From: Clostridiaceae bacterium
GTDB taxonomy: Bacteria; Bacillota; Clostridia; Lachnospirales; Lachnospiraceae
Assembly: GCA_910575795.1 (NCBI GenBank)
Contig: CAJTGE010000011.1
Coordinates: 1-64,000, forward strand
Length of the DNA stretch: 64,000 nucleotides
Direction of reading: 5' to 3'
Program-made: the position numbers and the translations under genes
Shown here: in pieces, positions 42,222 through 51,108 of the stretch
Layout: each line of letters begins with the position of its first letter
How positions within the stretch are numbered: position 1 is the first letter of the stretch
The notes under the pieces: model-generated
Seen by the model: only the letters and a program-made list of their open reading frames with translations
Told to the model about the DNA's origin: nothing
The model's database searches: none

Positions 42222-43643
42222 TTACAGATAAATTTTATTAAAGATCTGTTCAATCTTATCAATGGTAAGAGCCTGTGTTTCCATATAAACTACATCGCCC
42301 TCACTCACAAGAGCTTCACTCAACCCTACCAGAATATCCGGGCTGATTACATGCTCATTTGCCAGGGTTTCCAGATATTGCGAAACACCGCTGAACAGCG
42401 CCGCCCGGCCGTCTGCATCATTATCAAGTTCGCCGAGTACATTATTCATGGCATACCGCCCAATATCATAGTCAATTGCCGCCATAGTGGAGATTGCCTT
42501 GATTTTTCTGAGTTTTTGTCCAGCCTCTTTACCAAAGCTGGTAAAGGTATTTATGCCTCTTTCGACTTTGACTTTCACCTCAAAACTCTCCGGATCTGTA
42601 TCCTTAAACAGGACAAAGGAGCCTGCCCTGGTAGCCTCGCAAATCTGCGTGTCCGTCAGCTCCACTGTCACATCCACTATATCTTCCAGTTGCTTATAGG
42701 TAATGGAAGCATTCAAAGGCAGCGCCGCCACTGCCCCGGCAATTTGCGGAGCCATTTCTGCAGATGAATACATATTCCCTGCGGCATCAATCCCACCGAC
42801 AATACAGTTGATAATTCCGTAATTGTCGCATGACTTTGAACGGGTATTGCCAATGTCTGGCTCCTTATCATCTGCATGCGTTCCGCCAATAACAAGCTGA
42901 ATCATTTTCCCGGTATTCCACACCCGATTATGCCAGCTTTTTACCATCGTTAGAATTGCTTCATCGGTCACTCCATCTAAGGCCAGCGTATTCATGTAAG
43001 CTGTTTCAAAGGCTGTCAGTGCCTTTATATAGTCCTCTACCCTTACCTCGCTTCCAGACGCACCGCCAGCAAAGGAAATGGAGGCCGTGGGAGAAAGTGG
43101 CGTTTCTCCCGTTCTTACTGCTGTTACCAGGGACTCCGCATCGTTATTGACCGCCTCAACCAAAGCATCCAGGTCGCCTTTTTCAATGGTATACTTGCTT
43201 ACCATTGCGCTGTCCTCATAAATACAGAGATTCACACAATCCTCATTCTGGATGTTTTCTGTAATGGAAGCCCTGAAATGGTTTCCGCGTTCCCCTTTAT
43301 ATTTTGCAATCAGTTTGAAGCTGCCTTCCACTGTTGCAACTGCCTGTTCCGCCTCTGCGGTTGCCATCCTGTAAATAACCAGCTTGTGGGGCTTGCGGTC
43401 TTTTCCCCCTTTCGCTGCCCTTCGCGCCAGGTAAACCGTTCCTCCATCACCAAATGTTGAGATAATATCCGTATCATCACTGCAAATAGTAAGCTGATTA
43501 CATGGCCCCCAATCTGCTTTAATGGGAATGCCCACAACGCCTTTCTTAGCAGCATTGATCCGGGACGTTGCCAGAGATACAAACCAATTGTAAAGTCCTG
43601 TGCGGTCTTTGGTTTCACCCGGTTTCCATGTTCCACTGGACAT
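42222..43643 (-). CDS. xkdK: Contractile tail sheath protein (XkdK)
   Basis: 473 residues. N-terminal TGLYNWFVSLATSRI and RGVVGIPIKADWGP-type opening, middle variable domain, conserved C-terminal core with GTNTFTSF-like GINTFTSFGKEAG and the final RMVDAIDAI-like helix. Defines the phage as a myovirus. AAAGGAGGTAG before the ATG. Confidence 0.93.
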   Translation of the reverse strand: MSSGTWKPGETKDRTGLYNWFVSLATSRINAAKKGVVGIPIKADWGPCNQLTICSDDTDIISTFGDGGTVYLARRAAKGGKDRKPHKLVIYRMATAEAEQAVATVEGSFKLIAKYKGERGNHFRASITENIQNEDCVNLCIYEDSAMVSKYTIEKGDLDALVEAVNNDAESLVTAVRTGETPLSPTASISFAGGASGSEVRVEDYIKALTAFETAYMNTLALDGVTDEAILTMVKSWHNRVWNTGKMIQLVIGGTHADDKEPDIGNTRSKSCDNYGIINCIVGGIDAAGNMYSSAEMAPQIAGAVAALPLNASITYKQLEDIVDVTVELTDTQICEATRAGSFVLFKDTDPESFEVKVKVERGINTFTSFGKEAGQKLRKIKAISTMAAIDYDIGRYAMNNVLGELDNDADGRAALFSGVSQYLETLANEHVISPDILVGLSEALVSEGDVVYMETQALTIDKIEQIFNKIYL

Positions 43644-43644
43644 A

Positions 43645-43821
43645 TTACACTACCTCCTTTTTTACAAATTTTTCAATGGCCTTTTTTACCTCGGCCAGGG
43701 TATACTTTTCTTTTGTTTCTGCCGGGAGAAGCGCCCCGTAGATCACTTCCGGATAAACTCCAAAAAGTTCCTTTGAATGCTGACATATTTCATCCAGACT
43801 AAACTCTCCTTTATCATTCAT
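43645..43821 (-). CDS. Small phage protein before the sheath gene
   Basis: 58 codons (begins MNDKGEFSLDEICQ, ends EKFVKKEVV); ATG overlaps the stop of the 43814 gene and its stop is one base before the sheath ATG's leader, in a fully coupled order. No family recognised; helical and charged. Confidence 0.65.
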   Translation of the reverse strand: MNDKGEFSLDEICQHSKELFGVYPEVIYGALLPAETKEKYTLAEVKKAIEKFVKKEVV

Positions 43822-44332
43822 CGCTTATCGTATCCCTCCCATCTACTGAAATACTGTTTACTATTTTTCTGATTTTTGGCACCGCAGGGCGTCTTAAATT
43901 CCTTGCTTTCACTCTGGATACCTCAATCATAAATGCAACCATAGAATTCACATCATCTGTATCTGCTGCCACCTGCTCCACTGTATAATAACGATCTGTA
44001 CCAGGAATCGGTACTTTTTTCACCCCCATAAGATAATCAACAAAAGAATCCTTATAGCTTGTAAGGCTCTCGACATCATCCTCTGTGGCAAAAAAATATA
44101 TTTCATAGTTTTGCATGGCCTTATATGACGAGGCTGTCATTTCTTTTGTCCTTGTTGTTTTATCCGGATTGATGAAAAGAAAACAAGGACGGCTGAAATT
44201 CTGCGGAACATCTGTTTCATATTGCTGAATATCCCCAAACACCTCCTTTACGATTTCAGAAAAAACGGAATTCTGTGGGGACGGATTACCTGTTGAATTC
44301 TGCTGCAAATCGTTCAAGTTCGTATCTGACAA
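43814..44332 (-). CDS. Tail completion/terminator protein (YqbJ-like position)
   Basis: 172 residues; FSRPCFLFINPDKTTRTKEMT and a strand-helix pattern match phage tail-terminator-like proteins. Overlaps the gp10-like gene by 47 bases. Caps the tail tube or joins it to the head. Confidence 0.68.
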   Translation of the reverse strand: MSDTNLNDLQQNSTGNPSPQNSVFSEIVKEVFGDIQQYETDVPQNFSRPCFLFINPDKTTRTKEMTASSYKAMQNYEIYFFATEDDVESLTSYKDSFVDYLMGVKKVPIPGTDRYYTVEQVAADTDDVNSMVAFMIEVSRVKARNLRRPAVPKIRKIVNSISVDGRDTISDE

Positions 44333-44897
44333 CTTCTGGAGCCTCCTTTTTCATTTCCTCAAATCCAATATCAAAAAACTTTACACCTTTATAAACTCGC
44401 GGCTTTACCCATATTCCAGTCTTTGCCCCTGGCTGATAAATGAATTTGCCGGTTCCGTCAATCGTACCAGGAACCCAATGCGGTGTTCGCATGGTATATC
44501 CATCATTGATAAATCCTGCATAGGACACACTTGAACCTACACAAAGAGAAAATCTCCCCACCGAACCACTGTAAATCCAGATATTACCTCCAATGCCTCT
44601 GGATAATGAATTCCACAAAGCTCCGGTATCAATGGAATTGGTGGAAACCGTCCCTTTGAACTGAAGATAATTTTTCTGTTTGCCTTTATTGGCACCCCTG
44701 GTAATGGTTCTGGTCTTCTTGACATATCTCGCATGCGGCCGTGTGTCACTTTTTAAAGTATCTTTTGCCGAATTTAAGATAATCTCTCCGAGGGTTTCTA
44801 AAATGTTCTGAATTATCTGCGGAAATTCCTTTGAAGCCGCTTTCAATAGTTTCTGCTCCAATTTATCAAGATTTTCAATATAGAATCCATCCCCCAT
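44286..44897 (-). CDS. HK97 gp10-like head-tail protein (YqbI-like)
   Basis: 203 residues; helix EKLLKAASKEFPQIIQNILE followed by YVKKTRT, SGSLWNSLSRG-like LWNSLSRG and RTPHWVPG, as in minor head-tail joining proteins. Overlaps both neighbours. Confidence 0.75.
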   Translation of the reverse strand: MGDGFYIENLDKLEQKLLKAASKEFPQIIQNILETLGEIILNSAKDTLKSDTRPHARYVKKTRTITRGANKGKQKNYLQFKGTVSTNSIDTGALWNSLSRGIGGNIWIYSGSVGRFSLCVGSSVSYAGFINDGYTMRTPHWVPGTIDGTGKFIYQPGAKTGIWVKPRVYKGVKFFDIGFEEMKKEAPEVVRYELERFAAEFNR

Positions 44898-45229
44898 CAG
44901 ACTTCACCCTCCTTTTCCAGAGTGACTACATGAAAGCGATTAGACGGCGCGTATGGCTCCTGAACCGTATATTTTGCCTCTGGATCCAGGGACCATATCA
45001 CCACATCACCATTTTTCACTTTCACCCGTTTGGGCAAATACAAAACATAATAGGCAGATACTTTAGTCCGCCCATTGGCCTCTGTATTGGTTGCGTTTTT
45101 CCGTACAAATCTGCAACGGGTTCCAGGCGGATATACAGAAACCGGCTTCATTTTGGTAAAATTCCCCCGCTTTCCTTCTTCATGCCGTAACACTTCACAT
45201 TTATGGATCAGCATTCTTCCGAAGCTCAT
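44897..45229 (-). CDS. Head closure protein (YqbH-like)
   Basis: 110 residues, beta-rich: CEVLRHEEGKRG, then DVVIWSLDPEAKYTVQEP. Position between connector and gp10-like protein supports head completion or stopper role. Its ATG overlaps the next gene's stop by one base. Confidence 0.68.
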   Translation of the reverse strand: MSFGRMLIHKCEVLRHEEGKRGNFTKMKPVSVYPPGTRCRFVRKNATNTEANGRTKVSAYYVLYLPKRVKVKNGDVVIWSLDPEAKYTVQEPYAPSNRFHVVTLEKEGEV

Positions 45230-45610
45230 TCAGATCACCTTTGCCCTTATGCTTTTCCTCCGGCCACAGATTGTTTCATCGCCCACTTTTAAAAAATTCA
45301 GCCGGGAAAGAATATTAGAAAAAGCATTGAGGTTATTGTCATAAGAATAATCCTCAATGCTCTCTGCTGTTTTGCTGGGATCGGATAAGATGGCAGATAC
45401 CAACTGTGCATTTACCAATTTCACAATATAGGGAACTTCTTTATCCTCGCCAAAACTTTGCTGACAGTATGCGTCTATCATCTCTTTTCCCGCTGCCAGA
45501 AGATTATCCAAAGCAGCTTCTGACAGTTCTGCCAAATCGTCTGAAGGAATCAGGCCGGCAAATTCCCCATTTTCCCCCAGTAAATCCCTCCCGGATATAT
45601 ACGCACCCAT
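45230..45610 (-). CDS. Head-tail connector (YqbG-like, gp6 fold)
   Basis: 126 residues, helical, with YISGRDLLGENGEFAGLI at the N-terminus and QLVSAILSDPS in the middle as in gp6/YqbG connectors that bind beneath the portal. Confidence 0.68.
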   Translation of the reverse strand: MGAYISGRDLLGENGEFAGLIPSDDLAELSEAALDNLLAAGKEMIDAYCQQSFGEDKEVPYIVKLVNAQLVSAILSDPSKTAESIEDYSYDNNLNAFSNILSRLNFLKVGDETICGRRKSIRAKVI

Positions 45611-45612
45611 AA

Positions 45613-46053
45613 TCAGATCCGCACAAACAGCCCGGTTCTTAAAAGCTGTTCATACGCCTTCTGATCGGTAACGTTGGTCGGCTTATTTTTGAAATATCTG
45701 ATACCAGCGTCCATATAGGTTGCAGCGCCTGTGAGAACAACCGTCCTCTCAAACACATTTTTCTGCTGGCCTTCCTCTTTCCCGGCCAGTTCTGTGCCTT
45801 CTTTTGTTTCAGCAGAATCTTCCAGTAACTCCTTCATGGATTTTTCCGGATCCGTTGCGCCGCTCCCTTCATCTTCACGCTGTTCCTCTTTCTGCTGGCC
45901 TTCCTCTTTCCCGGCATCCGCCGCCTGGGATTCTTCCTCTCTTTCTCCCAAAACAAAGTCCTCCGCCGCATTCTGCTGCTTAATCAAATCTTCTGCCGCT
46001 CCCTGACTGCTCTGCTCAACTACCTTGTGATTTTCTGTCACTTTTCTTCCCAT
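45613..46053 (-). CDS. Acidic phage protein with YqbF-like C-terminus
   Basis: 146 residues. Residues 1-95 are low-complexity, Glu/Gln-rich, with GKEEGQQK occurring twice, encoded by a 26-base direct repeat (45761-45786 and 45890-45915). The last 45 residues (TVVLTGAATYMDAGIRYFK) resemble YqbF. Located between capsid and connector. Possible capsid decoration or head-fibre role (inference). Confidence 0.65.
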   Translation of the reverse strand: MGRKVTENHKVVEQSSQGAAEDLIKQQNAAEDFVLGEREEESQAADAGKEEGQQKEEQREDEGSGATDPEKSMKELLEDSAETKEGTELAGKEEGQQKNVFERTVVLTGAATYMDAGIRYFKNKPTNVTDQKAYEQLLRTGLFVRI

Positions 46054-46068
46054 TTTCTTTCTCCCTTC

Positions 46069-46992
46069 TTATGACCGGTCTTTGCCAATTACCAGCACAT
46101 CCGGATTATGGATTTCAAAATCAAAATCTGCCAGAAGCGTATATTCATGCCTGGTTTTCCTCGGCACTACCTGATGATAGGTTTCAATATTGCCTCCGTA
46201 CACCCCATATGCCAGATTTTTCAGCGGTGTTACCATCTGAATATCATCCTGCAGGAAGCCAACGGGGATAATCTCAAACCCGTCATAGGTCACATTCTTT
46301 CCGCTGATCAGAAGACTGTCGCCCAGAGCCGTATTCCTCTCTGTCAGTTCTTCTTTATACTCGCGGTTTACCGAATGGGACACCAGAATTTTCAGAAGGC
46401 TCTTGTCTTCCTGCTGGTACATCTGAAAATATTTGCTAGGAACCTCTCCCAGAAGCCCTCTAAACAATGCTCTTTTCGTGGGAAAGCTGGCACTGTTGAC
46501 CTTATGGGTATCCGTATCCGCCTCTGCGATACTTACCCACCCATTGTTGATATTGATGAAATCATCACTGGAACTTTCATCTCCATTGAATCCCAAATCA
46601 ATGGTATCATTGGCAAACTGCTGGGCAAACAGCCGGGCCAGCGTTGTGTTGACCTGTTTGCCTTCAATGTTCTCTTTCATAAACTGGAAGGTAATATCAT
46701 AGGGCATGATTACGCCGACCGCATTCAGTTCTCTCTGCTTCGTGGAGAAGCTGCCGGTTGCCGGATTATCCTCATTCTCTTTTGCCTTTCTCATATTTCT
46801 TCTGGATACATCGCCATACTCCAGAACGCGGCGCGTAGTCTGCATAGTGATAAAATCCACCGAACGGAGAAACGCAGAGTAGTCTTTCATAAAAGTAATG
46901 AACTGCTTTGACTGCTCCGGATTCATCTTACCGCCTGTTCCCAGGGTGTCCGTATTCACCGCCGCCTTTGCTAACAAAGTACGATTATTCAT
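46069..46992 (-). CDS. Major capsid protein
   Basis: 307 residues, HK97-fold type seen in P2-like and clostridial myophages: MKDYSAFLRSVDFITMQTTRRVLEYGDV near the start, PYDITFQFMKENI, and NPDVLVIGKDRS at the end. Position after scaffold and before connectors is the standard one. AAGGAGGCGG before the ATG. Confidence 0.85.
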   Translation of the reverse strand: MNNRTLLAKAAVNTDTLGTGGKMNPEQSKQFITFMKDYSAFLRSVDFITMQTTRRVLEYGDVSRRNMRKAKENEDNPATGSFSTKQRELNAVGVIMPYDITFQFMKENIEGKQVNTTLARLFAQQFANDTIDLGFNGDESSSDDFININNGWVSIAEADTDTHKVNSASFPTKRALFRGLLGEVPSKYFQMYQQEDKSLLKILVSHSVNREYKEELTERNTALGDSLLISGKNVTYDGFEIIPVGFLQDDIQMVTPLKNLAYGVYGGNIETYHQVVPRKTRHEYTLLADFDFEIHNPDVLVIGKDRS

Positions 46993-47010
46993 ATTTTCCG
47001 CCTCCTTCTT

Positions 47011-47961
47011 TTATACAAAATAGCCGTCAAATACATCTTCGGCCTCTTTTTCAATCTTCCCTGCCCTTTCCTCTCCTTCCAGGCTTCTTGCCATTCCCCT
47101 GGACTTCTCCACCTTTTCCAGACGGCTTTCCAGTGGACTTAACGCTTCGCCAATCACAGATTTGATAATCTCCGTGATAGCCTCCGTTCCTTCTGCCACA
47201 TCTTCTGTTTCTGCCTGCTCGTCGGCGGCATCCTCCTTCTCGATCTTGTCGAGCCGGTCATTGATGGGCTTCAGCGCTGCCTCCATAGCCTGCTTCATAA
47301 CTTCTGTTAATTCTTCCTTCTTCACTTCCTCTGCCTCCTTCTCTCCATTATCATCTTTATTCTTTTCAGGCGGTTCCGGCTCTGGCTCTGCTTCGCTGAT
47401 TACTGCGGATAGTGCCCTTTGTGCCGCTTTTAAAGCCTCCAGGTTTTTACCGGATACCTTTTTTCCTGCCTTCTGAATCTCTGTTTCAGGAACATCAAAA
47501 AAGCTATCGCCCTTTGCGATAGCCGCAGTATTGACTTTGCTTTTCATGTATGCGGAATATTCATCTACCGCCTGCAGAAGCGCCGCCTTTTTATCAGCAA
47601 CTTCCTCATTATTGATAATATCCCTCATAACACTCCGAAGCGTGTCATTTGCCCTCCACATATTTTCAGTAATGTCATTAACTGCCATCATCCCGGCAAA
47701 AGTCTTCTTAGGTTTTTTCGCTGTTTCCTCCGCCTTCTGTACCTTCCCGGTAAAGTAGGATTTCAGCACACCGATAAGCCCTTTCACTTCATCTGCTTCC
47801 AGATCCTCTGAGTCTTCACACTCATTTTCTTTATAAATCTGAATTTTCTGCTTGTTGGCACCCTTACGCACCAGAGAAATCATGCTTATATCCATATCAC
47901 TCATTTCCCCTGGTACAATTTCGACTGTTTTCGCAGCCTTTAAAATATTGCGTCTTCTCAC
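47011..47961 (-). CDS. Scaffold-like / XkdF-related capsid assembly protein
   Basis: About 316 residues, acidic, with coiled coils (about 195-290: EEVKKEELTEVM and ALKPINDRLDKIEKE) and two Pro/Glu stretches. An N-terminal piece ISMISLVRKGANKQKIQIYK resembles XkdF. GTG at 47961 was chosen because GGGAGG lies 8 bases upstream. GTG 47970 and ATG 48003 are alternatives. Stop of the preceding gene overlaps. Confidence 0.72.
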   Translation of the reverse strand: MRRRNILKAAKTVEIVPGEMSDMDISMISLVRKGANKQKIQIYKENECEDSEDLEADEVKGLIGVLKSYFTGKVQKAEETAKKPKKTFAGMMAVNDITENMWRANDTLRSVMRDIINNEEVADKKAALLQAVDEYSAYMKSKVNTAAIAKGDSFFDVPETEIQKAGKKVSGKNLEALKAAQRALSAVISEAEPEPEPPEKNKDDNGEKEAEEVKKEELTEVMKQAMEAALKPINDRLDKIEKEDAADEQAETEDVAEGTEAITEIIKSVIGEALSPLESRLEKVEKSRGMARSLEGEERAGKIEKEAEDVFDGYFV

Positions 47962-47962
47962 T

Positions 47963-48409
47963 TCATTCACCTCCCTTCGCTTCAATTTTAGCGGTTCCCC
48001 CAATGGAAAAGCCCTCTATTTCCCCTTTCTGAATCTGTTGCCAGCAGGTATCGTCTGTCACCTCCACGGCGGCAACCCAATCTCCTTTTGCGGCATTGAT
48101 TTCCGGAATGTCTGTCATGGCAATATAACTTTCTATCACAATTCCATAACCGGCCTTTTCATTGTGCTGCTTGTCAACACCGACCTTTCCCGCCAGCTTT
48201 TTGTTTTGCAGCTTTTTATTGAAATTATGGCATGCCTTTTTCACTTCTGTTTCGGTTGCCCAATTTCCGTGAGTGTCTATGGTTGATTTATCCACCGGTT
48301 TCCCGTCTTCCCCCACTGCTTTAGAAGCCTTATACACAACACCTATCACTGTCCGGCTCGCTTCATCAACCTTGGCTATTGGCATAGCCGCCAATGTTTT
48401 AACCTCCAT
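47963..48409 (-). CDS. XkdF-like prohead protease domain protein
   Basis: 148 residues; VDKQHNEKAGYGIVIESYI, GDWVAAVEV and KGEIEGFSIGG match the XkdF phage serine-protease-like family. His in KQHNE and Ser in GFSIGG would be the catalytic residues. Probably matures the prohead together with the scaffold-like protein just downstream. In B. subtilis PBSX a single XkdF covers this role; here it seems split in two genes. Confidence 0.78.
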   Translation of the reverse strand: MEVKTLAAMPIAKVDEASRTVIGVVYKASKAVGEDGKPVDKSTIDTHGNWATETEVKKACHNFNKKLQNKKLAGKVGVDKQHNEKAGYGIVIESYIAMTDIPEINAAKGDWVAAVEVTDDTCWQQIQKGEIEGFSIGGTAKIEAKGGE

Positions 48410-48413
48410 AGAA

Positions 48414-49454
48414 TTACCTCCGCATTTTGTATTTTAAGACACTTTTCATAGTACAGCGACAGTGAATCACATTCTTTGCACTTGCACCCATAGAAGAATC
48501 TCCTGGATGCATGAGCTTTTCACCGCCGACAATAAATGGTTCTTCGAGAGGAACCTGCTGGCCGTCCGCATTTTTATGCCATTCTCTGGATACTTTGTCA
48601 CAGGCACATGCCCACTCTTTTCCTCCGATAACCTCGCTTTGCCGCCATCCTTCCAGTGTAGCAGCATTCATAGCACTTATTGTTTCTGTTCTGGCAATGC
48701 GGCGCGCCCGATAAAACTCAAAACATTGCTGCTGTTCCACAGCCTGGTAAACCGTATTGTATTTTTCCGGATCCGTCAAAGCCTCCAGCTTTTTTTCTTT
48801 CTCCTTCACCTTGCTTTGATTGAAGTGATTGGGTACATCTGATACCAGCTTATTGCCCGCCGGGTTATTCCCTTTGCCTTCCCCCAGGCTTTCTTTCAAA
48901 CTCTTAATGACAGCATCATGTGTTGTTTGATTTACCTCCTGGGCAAATTTTATCTTATGCTGATCGAGCCAATCCGTTGCCTTCTTTGTCAGGCTCATTT
49001 CAGGACCGAGGCGGGAGCCTTCTACAGATCGGGCGCATATCTCCGCAATCTGCCCGAAAAAAGAATTGGTAAATGCCACATAAAGCGCTGCCAGCTTATC
49101 AATATATGCTTTTTCATTCGCAAAAATAAAACCAGCCATAATCTCGGCTATATTATCTATCAGAACTTCCGGAACCGCCGCTTTTTTGACGGTACGCCCT
49201 ACTTTCTTATGATTTTTCTTCATGTATTCTGGAAGCCTTGCTACGGCAGCCAGATACTCTTTTTTCTGTTTGATAAAAAGAACTTGAATTTGCTTCTCAA
49301 AATTGTCAAGAGCCTTTAACAGAATCTTATTCTGCTTTTTATCCAACCCCAGAGAGCGGATAAATTCCTCATTCTCTTTATCAATTTTCTGCAGAATCGC
49401 ATGGATGGTCTTTTCCATTTCCTTTAAAACTAAAACCTTTTCTTTAGATAGCAT
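48414..49454 (-). CDS. SPP1 gp7-like minor head morphogenesis protein
   Basis: About 346 residues. N-terminal coiled coils; C-terminal gp7/F-type domain with RRIARTETISAMNAATLEGW, a CxC pair (WACACDK) and the zinc-site-like IHCRCTM. ATG 49454 with AGGAGGTG was preferred to 49472. Overlaps the portal stop by 11 bases. Confidence 0.87.
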   Translation of the reverse strand: MLSKEKVLVLKEMEKTIHAILQKIDKENEEFIRSLGLDKKQNKILLKALDNFEKQIQVLFIKQKKEYLAAVARLPEYMKKNHKKVGRTVKKAAVPEVLIDNIAEIMAGFIFANEKAYIDKLAALYVAFTNSFFGQIAEICARSVEGSRLGPEMSLTKKATDWLDQHKIKFAQEVNQTTHDAVIKSLKESLGEGKGNNPAGNKLVSDVPNHFNQSKVKEKEKKLEALTDPEKYNTVYQAVEQQQCFEFYRARRIARTETISAMNAATLEGWRQSEVIGGKEWACACDKVSREWHKNADGQQVPLEEPFIVGGEKLMHPGDSSMGASAKNVIHCRCTMKSVLKYKMRR

Positions 49455-51093
49455 CCGCCAGCACCTCCTCAATCATGCTCTGGAGGCTTTTCAGTATACA
49501 GACAATGCTATTTATACTATCTGACTTTTCAATGCTTTCCAGCCCTTCCTCAGGGCTTTCAAGGGTATTTATATCTTTCTCCCCTTCCTCTTTTTCAGCT
49601 TCTTCCTCCGACTCCTTTGTTTCATTCCCTTTTTGAATCTCCATTTCTTTCAGGAGAAGCTGCATAGGCTTATCAGCCCATTCCCCTTCAAATGGTTCAA
49701 AGGATTTACCCAAGAGATCTCCCAGGGCATCAATCAGCATATTTGGAGTAGCAGCGCCGGCCACGACATACGGAGATACCGCCTTGGCAATTTCCGCCTT
49801 ATCAGAAATCGTTGGGGCAACAAACTTCATGCTGACACTTTTTATCAGTAAAATTCTTTTCAGAGTATTGTTAAATGTAAAGGCTATATCATCCCGTTCC
49901 GGCTGGAATACCTGTTCTTCCGTCACCTGTCTGGCAGTGTCCGCCGTAGCCCTGGTATAATCCTGGGATTCTCCTGTGTAAATTGGATGAAGACGGAATG
50001 CGGACCGGATTTTATCTCGGTTATTTTTGCAATACTCCTGAAATAATCCGTCTTTCTCCAACATTTCCGCCAGCTTTTCAATGCGAATAGACACTTTGCT
50101 CTTTACTTCATCATCACCGATCTGGACATCATTCTCTAGCCCCTCTGCTTCCAGAATAAGATATTTGTGCCTTGCCTTATCCCCTTTTGCTCCGGAGATT
50201 GTGTTTACAGAATCCTCTGTCAGCTTTCCGTTCTCCACGATAATCGCCATCGGCATATGCCGTCCATCCATGAAGTAGGTATAATTCAATTCCTCCGCTT
50301 TGCGGTTTCCCTGGATATTGAGAAGCTGACCGATATACCGCGGCAAACCATAGGGAGTGTATGGACAGTAGACATTAAAAAAGATGATACTGGAAGCCTT
50401 GTCGTCTGGCTGAGTATCATCATCATACATACCTGTTCGGCAATTCATTATTCTTGGATCTCCAAATTCCTTAAAAAACACCTTTTCATTATCCACTATC
50501 TGAACAAATTTTCGGAATTTCTTCAAAATGGAAATCTCTATTTCTTCCCCATTTTCATCCTGAATCACCGTTGCCACTGGAATAGCTTTTGTTTCCCGTT
50601 TGCAGAGCCGGATTTTATGGGCAGGAATGTGTTCCAGACCGGCCGGGACTCCGGACATATCTTCAATCACTTCCAGGGCACCCCATCCTATACGTTCTTT
50701 ATCATCAATAACTTTTTTCATAATCGACGTAAAACTTTCATCCAGATTGCAGTATTTAAAGAAGTTTTCGTATCTGGCCCATTCCCTGTCCAGCGCCGCC
50801 TTGACTTCCTCCCCCTCCTTATCAGCATCAATGTCATATTCAAAATCAACTCCAAATCCCACAATATTTGTCTTGTAAGCATCAATACACTGCTGCAGAA
50901 TATCACTGCTTTCCGATAACCGAGTGAGAGATTCCGGGTTGTATAGCGGCTCCAGAACCGCACCGTCTTCATACAGTCCATGAAATTCATCTTCATCAAC
51001 TGCCCTGCTCTCCATGATAGAAACTGTTTCCCTGGATATGGCCTTAATAACAACCGAATTGTGAACTGCCGGCCTTTTTACTTCTTCTCCCAA
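49444..51093 (-). CDS. Phage portal protein (XkdE/YqbA-like)
   Basis: 549 residues. Forms the dodecameric ring through which DNA is packed. AFRLHPIYTGESQDYTRATADTARQV is the signature of the PBSX portal family; DILQQCIDAYKTNIVGFG lies near the start. The C-terminal 90 residues are charged and low complexity. GAAAGGAGGGG precedes the ATG. Follows TerL. Confidence 0.92.
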   Translation of the reverse strand: MGEEVKRPAVHNSVVIKAISRETVSIMESRAVDEDEFHGLYEDGAVLEPLYNPESLTRLSESSDILQQCIDAYKTNIVGFGVDFEYDIDADKEGEEVKAALDREWARYENFFKYCNLDESFTSIMKKVIDDKERIGWGALEVIEDMSGVPAGLEHIPAHKIRLCKRETKAIPVATVIQDENGEEIEISILKKFRKFVQIVDNEKVFFKEFGDPRIMNCRTGMYDDDTQPDDKASSIIFFNVYCPYTPYGLPRYIGQLLNIQGNRKAEELNYTYFMDGRHMPMAIIVENGKLTEDSVNTISGAKGDKARHKYLILEAEGLENDVQIGDDEVKSKVSIRIEKLAEMLEKDGLFQEYCKNNRDKIRSAFRLHPIYTGESQDYTRATADTARQVTEEQVFQPERDDIAFTFNNTLKRILLIKSVSMKFVAPTISDKAEIAKAVSPYVVAGAATPNMLIDALGDLLGKSFEPFEGEWADKPMQLLLKEMEIQKGNETKESEEEAEKEEGEKDINTLESPEEGLESIEKSDSINSIVCILKSLQSMIEEVLADAI

Positions 51094-51108
51094 TTTTCCC
51101 CCTCCTTT

